Assembly (NCBI RefSeq): GCF_021533835.1
Contig: NZ_JAKFYQ010000001.1
Location: 840,079 to 904,078, forward strand
Direction: 5' to 3'
Length of the DNA stretch: 64,000 nt
Source of the DNA: Synechococcus sp. Nb3U1
GTDB lineage: Bacteria; Cyanobacteriota; Cyanobacteriia; Thermostichales; Thermostichaceae
The position numbers and the translations under genes are program-made. This document shows positions 53,687 through 63,248 of the stretch, piece after piece. Below the pieces are notes generated by a model. The model was not told where the DNA came from. It made no database searches and saw nothing but the letters and a program-made list of their open reading frames with translations. Position 1 is the first letter of the stretch, and each line of letters opens with the position of its first letter.

Positions 53687-55546
53687 ATGCGGCGATTATT
53701 CAATTCCAACCTGATCGTGGCCCTGTTGGGGAGCGGGATCCTGGCTGCTTTGATTGGCTGGGCTTTGTTCATCGATATCGAAGAAGTGAAGGTGGAGGCG
53801 CCTCCCGTCGAGCAGCCGGCCTCCGTTAGCCGCAGGGTGGATATTCTCGGTCGTCGGGGAGGCTATCAGCGTTGGCGGTTGATCGCCGAACAGGTGGACT
53901 CGGCAACAGGCCAGCAGGTGTTTGAGCAGGGGGCGCACGGGTACTTTTACGGGGAACCTGCCCCCCAGCGCCAGGGAGAGCCGGATCCCTTTTTTGATAG
54001 CAGCGAACAAATGACCTGGCGAGCCAACCAAGCCCGCTACAATGCCACCGCTGATGAACTTCACCTGCAGGAAGATGTCCGGGTGCAGAGTGATGATGGC
54101 AGCCTGCTTCTGACTAGCGCCCTAAAAGTGACCCCCGAAGAGCGCATCGAAGTGCCGGCAGAGTTCACCCTTAAGGGGCAGGAAATGGTGCTGCATGGCC
54201 GCTCCGGCTCCTTTAACTTTCAATTTGCCCTCCTCAGTGCCCAACAGGGCAAGCTGATCGTGTTGCCCCCCGATAGCCCTGCGGCCACCCAAATTGCCAT
54301 GGCTGATCCTGCTAGCGCCCCCCAATGGTTAGCCAGTGCTGCTGCGGATCCCGGCTCCACTACCATCACTGCTGACCAGATCACCTACGACCGCACCAAC
54401 CAAGTGGCCCAGGGGGAAGGCAACCTGCTCATTCAAGAAAGTGGCATCGAGATTCGCGCCCCTCAGGGCACCTACCTACGCCAGCAGGCCCAAAGTATTT
54501 TGTCCGGAGGGGTGGTGTTGCAGGAGTTGGCCAGCGATGGCGATCGGGATCCGCTGCTGGCGGATCTGGCGTTGGCCCAGGCTTCTCCCAACCCCGAATC
54601 CACTCAAGATCAACAAGATCAGGAGGTGACGATCATCGCCGACCGCCTCACCTACGACCGCAACACCCAAATTGCTCAAGGGGAAGGCAACCTGGAGATC
54701 CAACAGGGGGAAACCCTCATCGAGTCCGCCCAGGGCACCTACCGCCGCCGCGAATCCCAGAGCATTTTGACAGGGGGGGTCACCCTACGAGAACCGGGCC
54801 GGGTGCTGACTTCCGCCCGCCTAGAGGGCAACCACCGCGACAAGATCTTCTTCTTTGAGGAAGACGTGCTCTACCAGCAGATGGCCGCTGCCACCCCCAC
54901 CCCAGAAGGGGGATCCCTGACGAATGAGCTGAGGCAGGCGGAAACTGAAGTGCGAGCTGCCCGTTTGGTCTACAATTCCCGCACCGAAACCTCGGAGTTT
55001 AGCGATGCCGTGGAGTTTATTCAGCGGGGACGTAAAGCCAGGGCGATGCAAGCCACGATTACGCCTGAGATGGTGGAGTTGAGTGGGGATGTGCTGATTG
55101 AGCAAATTGAGGGGGATTGGCTGGCGCAGCGCCTTCAAAATCCAGAGACTCAGGCGGATGTAGATCAACCCACGGTGATCTATGCGGATCGGGTGGAGAT
55201 CGACCAGGCCAGCAGCGATGCCCGCTTTTTTGGCAATGTGGTGATCGTGCAGGCCAATCGGGCCATTGAAGGAGATCGCGCCGATTACTTTGATCAAGAA
55301 CAGATTTTCAAAATCACCGCCGAACGGGATCCCGTTGTCCTCTGCGATCGGGGTGATATGAACCCAATCCCGCGCGGCAGTACCGAAGCCTTACCCGGTC
55401 GGAATGCGTTGGATCAGATGTGTCGAGGTGCCAACCGCCTCAGCGGTAAGTGGGTCACCCTCGATATGGATCGGGATGAATACACCGTCGAAGGAGATGA
55501 GGCGCAGCAGGGGATGTTTCAATTTCGCATCACCGATTCCCTCTAA
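53687..55546 (+). CDS. LptC/LptA (OstA) fusion-type LPS transport protein
   Basis: 619 residues. One N-terminal membrane helix (about 8-28) anchors an LptC-like domain (YQRWRLIAEQVDSATGQQ, WRANQARYN). Two nearly tandem OstA/LptA repeats follow: ITADQITYDRTNQVAQGEGN ... GTYLRQQAQSILSGGVVL and IIADRLTYDRNTQIAQGEGN ... GTYRRRESQSILTGGVTL. A third, diverged OstA module ends the protein. It should form the periplasmic bridge for LPS. It is the first gene of an operon with the LptF/G permease and LptD analogue downstream. Confidence 0.85.
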   Translation: MRRLFNSNLIVALLGSGILAALIGWALFIDIEEVKVEAPPVEQPASVSRRVDILGRRGGYQRWRLIAEQVDSATGQQVFEQGAHGYFYGEPAPQRQGEPDPFFDSSEQMTWRANQARYNATADELHLQEDVRVQSDDGSLLLTSALKVTPEERIEVPAEFTLKGQEMVLHGRSGSFNFQFALLSAQQGKLIVLPPDSPAATQIAMADPASAPQWLASAAADPGSTTITADQITYDRTNQVAQGEGNLLIQESGIEIRAPQGTYLRQQAQSILSGGVVLQELASDGDRDPLLADLALAQASPNPESTQDQQDQEVTIIADRLTYDRNTQIAQGEGNLEIQQGETLIESAQGTYRRRESQSILTGGVTLREPGRVLTSARLEGNHRDKIFFFEEDVLYQQMAAATPTPEGGSLTNELRQAETEVRAARLVYNSRTETSEFSDAVEFIQRGRKARAMQATITPEMVELSGDVLIEQIEGDWLAQRLQNPETQADVDQPTVIYADRVEIDQASSDARFFGNVVIVQANRAIEGDRADYFDQEQIFKITAERDPVVLCDRGDMNPIPRGSTEALPGRNALDQMCRGANRLSGKWVTLDMDRDEYTVEGDEAQQGMFQFRITDSL

Positions 55547-55624
55547 AGTACCCAGCCGGGGATCCGCTCTGGGGTGTCAGGGGCTGGGGGTGTTGGGAAG
55601 GCTGACTGAAGTTGTGGAGGTGAG

Positions 55625-56830
55625 ATGACCACCCAATATGCCGATAGCGCGCCGCGCTCCACAGAACCCGATCCCAAACCCCGTACCGCCCCTCCCCGGA
55701 GAGGCGGTTTTTGGGGATCCCTGCAGTTGGGGGCAGGCTTTTTGGAGCTGTACCTTTTCAAGGAGATGATTCGCCCCTTCTTTCTGGGGGTGGCGGGGGG
55801 CACCGTAATGATGCTGGGCAACCAGCTATTCATTTATGCCGATCTATTAGTGAAAAAGGGTGCTCCTCCGCTAACAATTTTGCACATTCTCATCCTCAAT
55901 CTGCCCGCTATCCTGGTGGTGACCTTCCCGATTGCCGGCCTATTTGCCACCCTGCTAACCCTCGGCAAAATGGGAGCCGACAGCGAGATCATCGCCCTGC
56001 GTGCCGCCGGGATCCCTTATCGCAAAGTGTTTATTCCGGTGCTCTGTATTGGGTTGCTGGTGAGTGGTTTGGCCCTGTTTACCAACGAAGTGATTGTGCC
56101 CCAGACCAACCAGAAGGTGAAAACCCTGAACAAGAATCTGATCTTGGCTCAGGATGCCATCCTGTTTAACCCGGAAGAGATCGTGCGGGTAGATGATGAC
56201 CTCTGGTTTCATGTCGGCTCCATCGACCCCGAAACCGGCTTGATGCGGGATTTGGTGATTTTGGATCGCAAAGCGGAAACTGGGCATTTGCGCTACCCGC
56301 AGGTGATTTCTGCCCAAACGGCCCAACAAGTGGGGCAATCTTGGCAACTGCGGGACGTGGTGGTGCGTCGTTATGACCAGCAGGGGCGTACCTACTACGA
56401 GGGCCAAGTAGAAGAAATGGAGCTGAACATCGTCAATAAACTGGTGGGCCTGATCTACGCCGAAAAGGTGCCCCAAGAACAACGGGCTGGAGAGTTATGG
56501 GATCAGTGCCAGCGCTACCGACAGGAACAGCGCCCCTCTGCAGATGTCGCCCGCTGCCTGACGGAATATCACCTCAAGTTCGCCATTCCCTTGGCCAGTT
56601 TCTTCGCTGTCCTAGTGGCGGCCCCCTTGGGTCTGCAAACGGTGCGGCAAACCGGACGCTACGGAGGCGTGGCGCTAGCGATTGTTCTGGTGTTTATTTA
56701 CTATGTACTGATGAGCCTGGGGCGAGCGATGGGTCGAGTGGAGCATATCGATCCTTGGCTAGCGGCCTGGTTGCCGAATATGATTTTCGGTGGGGTAGGC
56801 TTTTCTTTACTGTGGCGGTTTTTACGGTGA
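55625..56830 (+). CDS. lptF: LptF/LptG-family LPS export permease
   Basis: 401 residues of the YjgP/YjgQ family: LFKEMIRPFFLGVAGGTVMML in helix 1, 'LPAILVVTFPIAGLFATLLTLGKMGADSEI' in the helix 2-3 region, a jellyroll periplasmic domain in the middle, and three C-terminal helices (FAIPLASFFAVLVAAPLGL ... YYVLMSLGRAMG). It moves LPS from the membrane to the LptC/A bridge. Cyanobacteria often have a single copy in place of LptF plus LptG. It starts 78 bases after the LptC/A gene; its TGA overlaps the GTG of the next gene. Confidence 0.92.
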   Translation: MTTQYADSAPRSTEPDPKPRTAPPRRGGFWGSLQLGAGFLELYLFKEMIRPFFLGVAGGTVMMLGNQLFIYADLLVKKGAPPLTILHILILNLPAILVVTFPIAGLFATLLTLGKMGADSEIIALRAAGIPYRKVFIPVLCIGLLVSGLALFTNEVIVPQTNQKVKTLNKNLILAQDAILFNPEEIVRVDDDLWFHVGSIDPETGLMRDLVILDRKAETGHLRYPQVISAQTAQQVGQSWQLRDVVVRRYDQQGRTYYEGQVEEMELNIVNKLVGLIYAEKVPQEQRAGELWDQCQRYRQEQRPSADVARCLTEYHLKFAIPLASFFAVLVAAPLGLQTVRQTGRYGGVALAIVLVFIYYVLMSLGRAMGRVEHIDPWLAAWLPNMIFGGVGFSLLWRFLR

Positions 56831-59800
56831 AATCCTGCAACTTCCCAGATGGCTTTGGCTCTTGGGCGAGAACCGCCTGGTTGGCCTTGTGTTGTAGCGG
56901 ATCCCTTTGGTTGGTGATGGGGGAGGCGGTTTTTGCGCAGCTGGAGCCCCTACCCACCGAGATGGAGGGCTATCAGCGGTTTTGGGCCATGCAAACCCCC
57001 GCCCAACGCCTACAACTGGCCCGCCGGGATCCCCGCCCAGAACCCACCGCCCCCTCGGGTGCAAGCTTGTTGGGAGATCCCCTGACTCTGGCGGAGGCGC
57101 AACAGCCCAGCCAGGCTGGTGCTCCCTCGATTTCCTCCACCGTTGCCTCTGCTTCTGCATCCCCTCTAGCGACCGCTGGGATCCCGGATGCTTCGCCACC
57201 ACCCATCACGGCCCCAACGAGTTCCTCCTATTCTCAAGAGCAAGAAACGGCTCCTGCCACAGCCCTCACCTCGGAAGAGCTGAACCGGCAGCGCATCCAA
57301 CGTCTGTTGGCGGAAGGGGCGGCAGCCCATGCCCAACGACAAGCACAACAGGCCACAACCCCGCCAACGGCGGGGCGGGTTCAGGCGACACCTAATCCCC
57401 CAGCTCCGACCCTGACCTCGACTCAGCCCCCACAACCCACGACTTCCCAAGCTTCCGCCCTGCGGGTGGAAGAGCAACCCTGGCTGCGCTCCAACGATGG
57501 GTTGGAGCCATTCACCCCCGGTTCCTCCTCCTCCGAGACCGTGGCCGTCGGCAAACCCGAGGAGAACGCCAGTGAAGAAGAGGAGTTGGGTCGGATCCCG
57601 TCTTTCCCGGAAACGGCCCCGCTGTTGATTTCGCAGGCGGGTGGAGAGCTGGGGCTGAGGGGTATGCTCTCCCAGGGATCCCCTTTGGATCCGGAGCTGG
57701 TAGAAAACTTCCCCCTGCTACAGAAGGGATCCCCGTCCTCCATCGAAGCAGAACCTGAAACAGAAGCATCAACAGAAACATTGACCTCTACCTCGGGTTT
57801 GTCTCTGGCTCCAGAACTGCTAGAGCGTTTCCCTCTTTTGAGAACCTTGGGAGCTGAAGCGGATTCCCCCTCCTCAGATCTGCAGGCGGCGCTCCCCCCC
57901 ACTCCAGATCTGCCCGGATCCAGCAGCCAAGGATCCCAGATTCGCCAGCAACTGTCGGCCACCGCCACCGCCCAACGACAAATCCCCCTCGATCCGGATC
58001 AAATCAACGTCAATGGGGATGTGCTCAGCTACATCGCCGAAGAGGATCTGGGCATCGTCGAGGGGAACGCCCTGATCCAGCTTTCCGATGGCACCCGCAT
58101 TACCGGCAACCGGCTGTTGTTTTATCGGCGAGAACGGCGCTTGCGCAGCGATGGCCCCTTCCTCATGGAGCAGCCCCCTGGCCCGCAAGGACGCGGGATA
58201 CGCCAAATTCAAGGGGAAAACCTGGATCTGGATATCCCTAGCCGTACCGCCCAATTTGAAACCTCGCTGGTGATCCTGCCGGGGGAAGAGCCGGGGACGA
58301 AAGTTTTTGTGCGCAGCGAAGAGACCACCGCCCTTTTGGGGGATCAGATCTTCTTCGAGAAGGCCACCATCACCACCTCGCCAGAGCCGCCCATTACCCA
58401 CTACGTGCAGGGGGATCGGGTGGAGGTGTTCCCGGATGACCGGGTGATGGTCTACGACGCGCGCATGTTTGCTGGTGGGGAGCTTACCGAGCAGGGCGAT
58501 CTGCAGGCGGGCACCCAGATCGCCTACTTTCCGCTGTTTGTGTATAGCTTGCGAGATCACCAGTGGATTCTGCCCGGGCAAAGCGAAACGGAAGGGGTGT
58601 TCGTCAAGTCCAGCTGGGCCTATCGCTTCGATGAGTACAACTTCGGCGGCTTGCGGGTGGATGCCATCCAGAAAAAAGGCTTGGGGGTGGGCTTCCTGCA
58701 CGACTACATTCTGCCCATCACCGACAGCGTCAACTATGGGCGGGCCCAATTTTATTTGGTCACAGAAGCGGATCAACAGCGGATGTCCAGTCGCTTCCGG
58801 GTGGATCACAACTTCAACTTTTACGCCGCCACGATTTTTGGCCAAGCGGGGCAACTGCGGGGTCAGCTCAACCTCAACCTGGACAACACCTACCGTCCGG
58901 CGGGGGGGCGTAACGATAACGCCGATTTACGCCTCAACTCCACCTTCCAGGGGGATCTTTCCACCACCACCCTGAACATCAGCCGCACCGGATCCCAGGA
59001 GCGGGGCACCTACAGCTTTCCTCTTACCCTCAGCCACAACCAACGCTACGGGGGCGTGCACTGGCTGCAATCGGACTTGCGGCTGGACTACAACCAGCGG
59101 GTGAGCATTCAAGATGGCCCCGACTTTGCCGATGCCCGTCTGACTTTGGGTACGCAACTAACCCCGCCCGGCTGGGGAGGTAGCTACCGCCTCAATTACC
59201 GCGCCTACAGCAGCTCCAATGGCGACAACGAGCCACGCCGCAACTTCGAGTTGGCCTTCAACCCCGACCTAATCCGCATCACCCCCGATATCTCCCTCAC
59301 CAATGCCCTCACCCTGACCCAGGAGCAACAACCAGATCGAGAAGTGGGATCCGGCCTCAACTTTTTTAATCGCTACGAGCTGCGCTCCAGCCTGCGGTTT
59401 AACGACATTCAACCGGCCCGTTGGGTGACAGTTATACCCGGCTCCATCGACTACAGCCAGGTACTCTACTCCACCCCCGACCAGGAATCCACCGTCAGTC
59501 TCAACCCCCGCCTTAGCCTCAGGCCTGCCGACTGGAACACCATCGATCTGCGCTATAGCCGCACCTTCTACGGCAACAACTCCGTGCCCTTTCAGACCCT
59601 TTCCACCAGCCCCAAAGATGTGGATCGCATCAACGCCAACATCAGCTTCTTTACCCCCCGCGATCTCCTGCCCAACGTGCCACCTGGCTACATTGCCTTT
59701 GAAGATGACCTGCCTGGTGAGCTGCCGATAGCCCTGACGTTCCCTGATGATACACAAGAAGATTTGGAGGCGATCGCCACCCGGAACCTGCAGGAATTGC

Positions 59801-60381
59801 AGGCGGAGGTGAAAAATCTGCTGCGTCTGGACACCACCGCCGGCTACGACTTCATCAACCAAAAGTGGGATGTAGTCAACGCCAACTTCACCTGGAACAC
59901 CACCCCCGATCTGTTCAACATTCAGTTGCAAACCGCCTATGACCTGAACGAAGGGGAACTGCGGCCAGTCCGCCTACAATATCGGGGACGTAGCAGTACC
60001 ACCTTCAACCGGGATCAGCGCTCCGGTTTGGATGTGTATGAGCCAGGGATCAGCTATTCCTTGCAAGCTGTCTACGACCCCAAACTGGGTGAGATTTCCA
60101 CCTACGGGGTGGATCTAGATGCCACTATCGGCACGCAATGGCAAAATCACTGGCGGTTCCGATTGGGCCTGACGGAAGAAGGGATCCGCCGTGTGGAAGT
60201 ACGTCGTGATCTGCGGGATTTTGAGTTGCGCTTAGCCTACGATCCGACAGCAGAAATGCTGCGTTTGGAAGGGATCCTGGTAGCCTTCCCCAGTCGCCCG
60301 GTGGGTCTGACCCAAGAGCGAGGAGATTTTCTCCTGACTACCCCTGGCGGCGCCTTTAGTTTGGATGATTTGGGGCGCTGA
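56827..60381 (+). CDS. LptD-like outer-membrane protein (DUF3769)
   Basis: 1184 residues. The start is inferred as a GTG at 56827, overlapping the permease stop (GTGA); GTG 56812 is possible. A signal peptide ends near EAVFAQLE. A disordered Ser/Pro/Gln-rich region fills about residues 45-380. Then comes an OstA-type domain (INVNGDVLSYIAEEDLGIVEG ... ITGNRLLFYRRERRLRSDG) and a large beta barrel with alternating aromatic strands to the end. This is the cyanobacterial DUF3769 analogue of LptD, which inserts LPS in the outer membrane. The operon position agrees. Confidence 0.85.
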   Translation: MKSCNFPDGFGSWARTAWLALCCSGSLWLVMGEAVFAQLEPLPTEMEGYQRFWAMQTPAQRLQLARRDPRPEPTAPSGASLLGDPLTLAEAQQPSQAGAPSISSTVASASASPLATAGIPDASPPPITAPTSSSYSQEQETAPATALTSEELNRQRIQRLLAEGAAAHAQRQAQQATTPPTAGRVQATPNPPAPTLTSTQPPQPTTSQASALRVEEQPWLRSNDGLEPFTPGSSSSETVAVGKPEENASEEEELGRIPSFPETAPLLISQAGGELGLRGMLSQGSPLDPELVENFPLLQKGSPSSIEAEPETEASTETLTSTSGLSLAPELLERFPLLRTLGAEADSPSSDLQAALPPTPDLPGSSSQGSQIRQQLSATATAQRQIPLDPDQINVNGDVLSYIAEEDLGIVEGNALIQLSDGTRITGNRLLFYRRERRLRSDGPFLMEQPPGPQGRGIRQIQGENLDLDIPSRTAQFETSLVILPGEEPGTKVFVRSEETTALLGDQIFFEKATITTSPEPPITHYVQGDRVEVFPDDRVMVYDARMFAGGELTEQGDLQAGTQIAYFPLFVYSLRDHQWILPGQSETEGVFVKSSWAYRFDEYNFGGLRVDAIQKKGLGVGFLHDYILPITDSVNYGRAQFYLVTEADQQRMSSRFRVDHNFNFYAATIFGQAGQLRGQLNLNLDNTYRPAGGRNDNADLRLNSTFQGDLSTTTLNISRTGSQERGTYSFPLTLSHNQRYGGVHWLQSDLRLDYNQRVSIQDGPDFADARLTLGTQLTPPGWGGSYRLNYRAYSSSNGDNEPRRNFELAFNPDLIRITPDISLTNALTLTQEQQPDREVGSGLNFFNRYELRSSLRFNDIQPARWVTVIPGSIDYSQVLYSTPDQESTVSLNPRLSLRPADWNTIDLRYSRTFYGNNSVPFQTLSTSPKDVDRINANISFFTPRDLLPNVPPGYIAFEDDLPGELPIALTFPDDTQEDLEAIATRNLQELQAEVKNLLRLDTTAGYDFINQKWDVVNANFTWNTTPDLFNIQLQTAYDLNEGELRPVRLQYRGRSSTTFNRDQRSGLDVYEPGISYSLQAVYDPKLGEISTYGVDLDATIGTQWQNHWRFRLGLTEEGIRRVEVRRDLRDFELRLAYDPTAEMLRLEGILVAFPSRPVGLTQERGDFLLTTPGGAFSLDDLGR

Positions 60382-60466
60382 GCATCAGGTGAGATGAGAA
60401 GTGGTATTTCTGCCAAGGTTCTCACCGGATCTCGATGACATAATGACTGTAAGATTGACTACAAGT

Positions 60467-61315
60467 CTACTGCCACTGGAAAGTAACCGTGACGCGATCC
60501 CAGTTGGCCTCCGTTTTCAGCACACTGGCAAAGGCCTGTTCTCCGGCAGGCACATCGCTGGGCTCAAACCCCGCCACCCGTGTATCCACCACGTTTTCCC
60601 CTTGATAAAAGCTAAAGCGGGCTTGGGCATTCAACACGGTGCGGGTACTGCGGTTGATCGCCTCCACACTCAGGCGGCTGCCGGCTCCCACCCGTTCTTC
60701 CCGAATTTGCCCCACAATGACAAAATCGCCCGGATTGGCAGCAGATGCCGCTGGGGTTGCGGTGGGTTCAGGAGAAGGCGGCTGTTGGGCGGTCTCGCTT
60801 GGGCCAGGATCCGATTGCTGCAGAAGCTCCAAAACTCGAGCCAGTTCCTGCTGAAAGAAAACAAAGGCTTCCCGCGATTGGTTAGCCACCTGCGCCAAAA
60901 TCAGCCGATCCGACTCTTCTACCGGAATCTCCAGAAGAGGGCTGGCCCCGCTTAAGGTGACTTGAATGCTGGAGACCTCTTGGTTGATGAACTTATCCAG
61001 GTAGGGAAAGAGGTTGAGAATGCATTCCTGAAAGGATCCCATCGGCATGGTGCGGTTGTTGGTCAGCACCAAGTCGGCACGCTCACAACTGTCCCGATCC
61101 TCTAGGTCGATTTCCATCGGCACCTGAAAGGATCCCAGGCTGGTATTGGTAATGGTGACCGTAATGCCGTACACGTCCTGCCGCCAACCGTGAATGATCT
61201 CCAAACTAGGACTGGTCACTTCCTCGGTGAAATACTCTCCCGCCCAGGTTAGGGATCCCCAAGAAACTAGGACAGGCGACAGCACAGCGGTCAGGCGAAC
61301 AAGTTTCCAATTCAC
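60467..61315 (-). CDS. Secreted hypothetical protein
   Basis: 282 residues. Signal peptide (VRLTAVLSPVLVSWGSLTWAG). The first mature domain is beta-rich (ITVTITNTSLGSFQVPMEIDLEDRDSC) with two Cys that may bond. A helix of about 30 residues and a Pro/Ala/Thr-rich linker follow. A second beta domain (IVGQIREERVGAGSRLSVEAINRSTRTVLNAQARF, split by me here) ends with TVTFQWQ and resembles FxLYD-type domains that occur in secreted proteins. I do not recognise a family. It is convergent with the LptD-like gene. Confidence 0.6.
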   Translation of the reverse strand: MNWKLVRLTAVLSPVLVSWGSLTWAGEYFTEEVTSPSLEIIHGWRQDVYGITVTITNTSLGSFQVPMEIDLEDRDSCERADLVLTNNRTMPMGSFQECILNLFPYLDKFINQEVSSIQVTLSGASPLLEIPVEESDRLILAQVANQSREAFVFFQQELARVLELLQQSDPGPSETAQQPPSPEPTATPAASAANPGDFVIVGQIREERVGAGSRLSVEAINRSTRTVLNAQARFSFYQGENVVDTRVAGFEPSDVPAGEQAFASVLKTEANWDRVTVTFQWQ

Positions 61316-61968
61316 CTCAGCTCTACCTCACATACAGCTAGGTTGCTTATCCGGTCAGTGCTACAGGGATCCCTGCTACCCCGGAATGGGAATAGCCTAA
61401 CCTCAGATCTCATCCTGAACCAAGAGGAACAAACAGGTTTTGCACAAGCCAGAGGATTCTTGTGGGAGGCATCAGGCCTGTACAAGAGATGCTATCTCTC
61501 ATCCTCGACAACCCTCTGTAGATTCAGCTCTTGCGCGGTTTTCCTACAACAATGCTTGTGTCCTTGAAAGACTTTACCTGAAAGATTGTAGAAAAATACT
61601 CTGGTGACATAGCCTATGCAAGGTGACGAGCGTTGCCCTATGGGCCGCTACAGGCGAACGCGCTAGCGTGCCCTTGGCCTCAAGAGCTGTATTAGCTGTA
61701 TTATGTGTGTTCAAAATAGGTGTATCCAAAATAGCCATCTCGATTCATGGGTGAGATTCATGAATGAGATTAACTCTCAAGGATAGTTCTGTATAGATCT
61801 CTACATAGATCATGTATAGATCGAAATCAAATAGAACTTTAAAATCCTCAAGTTGGGAATTTATTGTACGTGACGGTAGCTTGACAGGAATTAGGCTGCA
61901 TAGATACCATAATTTCATGTCAGCCAGCCTAATTCTGCGGGTCACACTGGGTTAAGGGCCATTCAGTC
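61316..61968. other. Long intergenic region upstream of the c-di-AMP riboswitch
   Basis: 653 bases with no supported gene. At 61627-61676 there is a cyanobacterial spacer-repeat-like stretch (GGCGAACGCGCTAGCGTGCCC). The stretch 61740-61930 is AT-rich and includes GATTCATGAATGAGATT and repeated TATAGATC/ATAGATCAT units; it probably holds the promoter of the transporter operon. A 66-codon minus-strand frame at 61745-61945 has no Shine-Dalgarno or known domain and is not called. Confidence 0.5.
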
Positions 61969-62096
61969 TGCCGACTCACCGATCTAAATGCAGAAGCGGG
62001 GGAACCATTTCCAGGGGCTTACTCTGAGCATACGCCAGGGAGAGTATCTCTTAGCTCTAGCCCGTCAGCTAACTCCGTCGGCATTAAGAGGTGGCT
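61969..62096 (+). ncRNA. Candidate c-di-AMP (ydaO/yuaA) riboswitch
   Basis: P1 pairs TGCCGAC (61969-61975) with GTCGGCA (62077-62083), seven perfect base pairs. Inside are the conserved GCGGGGGAACC at 61996-62006, an AGGGGCTTACTC segment in place of the usual GGGG-UAAUC, CCAGGGAGAGTAT, and CCCGTCAGCTAACTCCGTCG before the 3' strand of P1. ATTAAGAGG follows P1, as in the known pseudoknot part. These blocks come in the order of the ydaO motif (Rfam RF00379). The class usually turns expression off when c-di-AMP binds. The next gene, an ABC permease, starts 142 bases on. Confidence 0.85.
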
Positions 62097-62238
62097 AAAG
62101 AATGAGGGATCCGTCTGTGAGCGGAGTTTCGTTCGTTAGAGACCTACGGGGCTGAACATCAGTGGTGACAGAGGTTTTTGGGCTTTTGGCCAGAGTCCTC
62201 TGCTTTCTCCTATTACTTCACTCCCCACGGATGCCCCT

Positions 62239-63069
62239 ATGCAGAATAGATTTGATGATACGGCTGCCTGGGTGCGGCGACTGTGGGCCTGGGTCTTTCA
62301 AGAGCAAATACTTTGGCCTTCGGCCGGATTCGGGATCCTCTTGGCCTTGTGGTGGGGGATAGCCCTCTGGCGCAGCGACTTGATGCCCACCCCACCTCAG
62401 GCGTTCGTGGCCAATTTGGATTACATTTTGCATCCCTTTTATCGCCGGGGCCCCGGGGACTTGGGGATAGGCTGGTTGCTTTTGGCCAGCCTAAGGCGAG
62501 TGCTGACAGGTTTTTTGTTGGGTGCTGTTGTGGCCATTCCGATGGGATTTTGGCTGGGAATGTCACGTTCAGCATGGCTGATGTTCAACCCGATCGTGCA
62601 GATATTGAAGCCGGTTTCTCCCCTGGCTTGGTTGCCGATTGCTCTTTCTATCTTTAATTTGGCCAATCCTTCCGCCATCTTCGTAATTTTTATCACTTCC
62701 CTCTGGCCTACGATCATCAATACTGCCGTCGGCGTGGCCAGTGTGCCGCAAGATTATCTGGATGTGGCACAGGTATTGGAAATGCCTCGTTGGCGGCAAA
62801 TCCTCAAGGTTATTTGGCCGGCAGCCTTGCCCTACATCTTTACAGGCTTGCGGATTAGCTTGGGGATCGCCTGGTTGGTGATTGTGGCGGTGGAAATGCT
62901 CACGGGCGGCATTGGTATTGGCTTTTTCGTCTGGGATGAGTGGAACCGTCTCAATCTCAGCGCTGTATTTTTATCGGTGCTGGTGATTGGAGTGACGGGG
63001 TTGGTGTTGGACTACCTATTGGGCCAGATCCAAGTGTGGGCGACCCATCGACCGGCAGCCCAAGGCTAA
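62239..63069 (+). CDS. ABC transporter permease, NrtB/CmpB/SsuC family
   Basis: 276 residues with six or seven helices of the BPD_transp_1 family for nitrate, bicarbonate, sulfonate or taurine. The coupling-helix EAA motif is in VPQDYLDVAQVLEMPRWRQILKVIWPAALPY; 'GFFVWDEWNRLNLSAVFLSVLVIGV' near the end is typical of NrtB and CmpB. It sits downstream of the c-di-AMP riboswitch and upstream of a matching binding-protein gene. Order permease first, then binding protein, is unlike nrtABCD or cmpABCD. The substrate is open. Confidence 0.9.
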   Translation: MQNRFDDTAAWVRRLWAWVFQEQILWPSAGFGILLALWWGIALWRSDLMPTPPQAFVANLDYILHPFYRRGPGDLGIGWLLLASLRRVLTGFLLGAVVAIPMGFWLGMSRSAWLMFNPIVQILKPVSPLAWLPIALSIFNLANPSAIFVIFITSLWPTIINTAVGVASVPQDYLDVAQVLEMPRWRQILKVIWPAALPYIFTGLRISLGIAWLVIVAVEMLTGGIGIGFFVWDEWNRLNLSAVFLSVLVIGVTGLVLDYLLGQIQVWATHRPAAQG

Positions 63070-63248
63070 CCGAGAGGGATCCCGCGGTTCGGCTCATCAT
63101 CCTGGCAATGACTAACCTGGCAATGACTAACTAGGAGCAGGGCCTAATATCCCCACATTGAGGTAGGAAGTTGCTCTGGTGCTGGTCTTTGATTTGATTT
63201 TCTTTGATTTTCTGACTTGATCTATCGATACGATTGCGAGGTTTTTTC

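Noticed and set aside
56497-56826. Extension of the LptD-like frame to 56497
   Set aside because: These 110 codons run inside the LptF/G gene in another frame; the signal peptide begins at the GTG near 56827.
61745-61945. 66-codon minus-strand frame before the riboswitch
   Set aside because: AT-rich spacer, no Shine-Dalgarno, no recognisable fold; it overlaps the likely promoter zone of the transporter operon.
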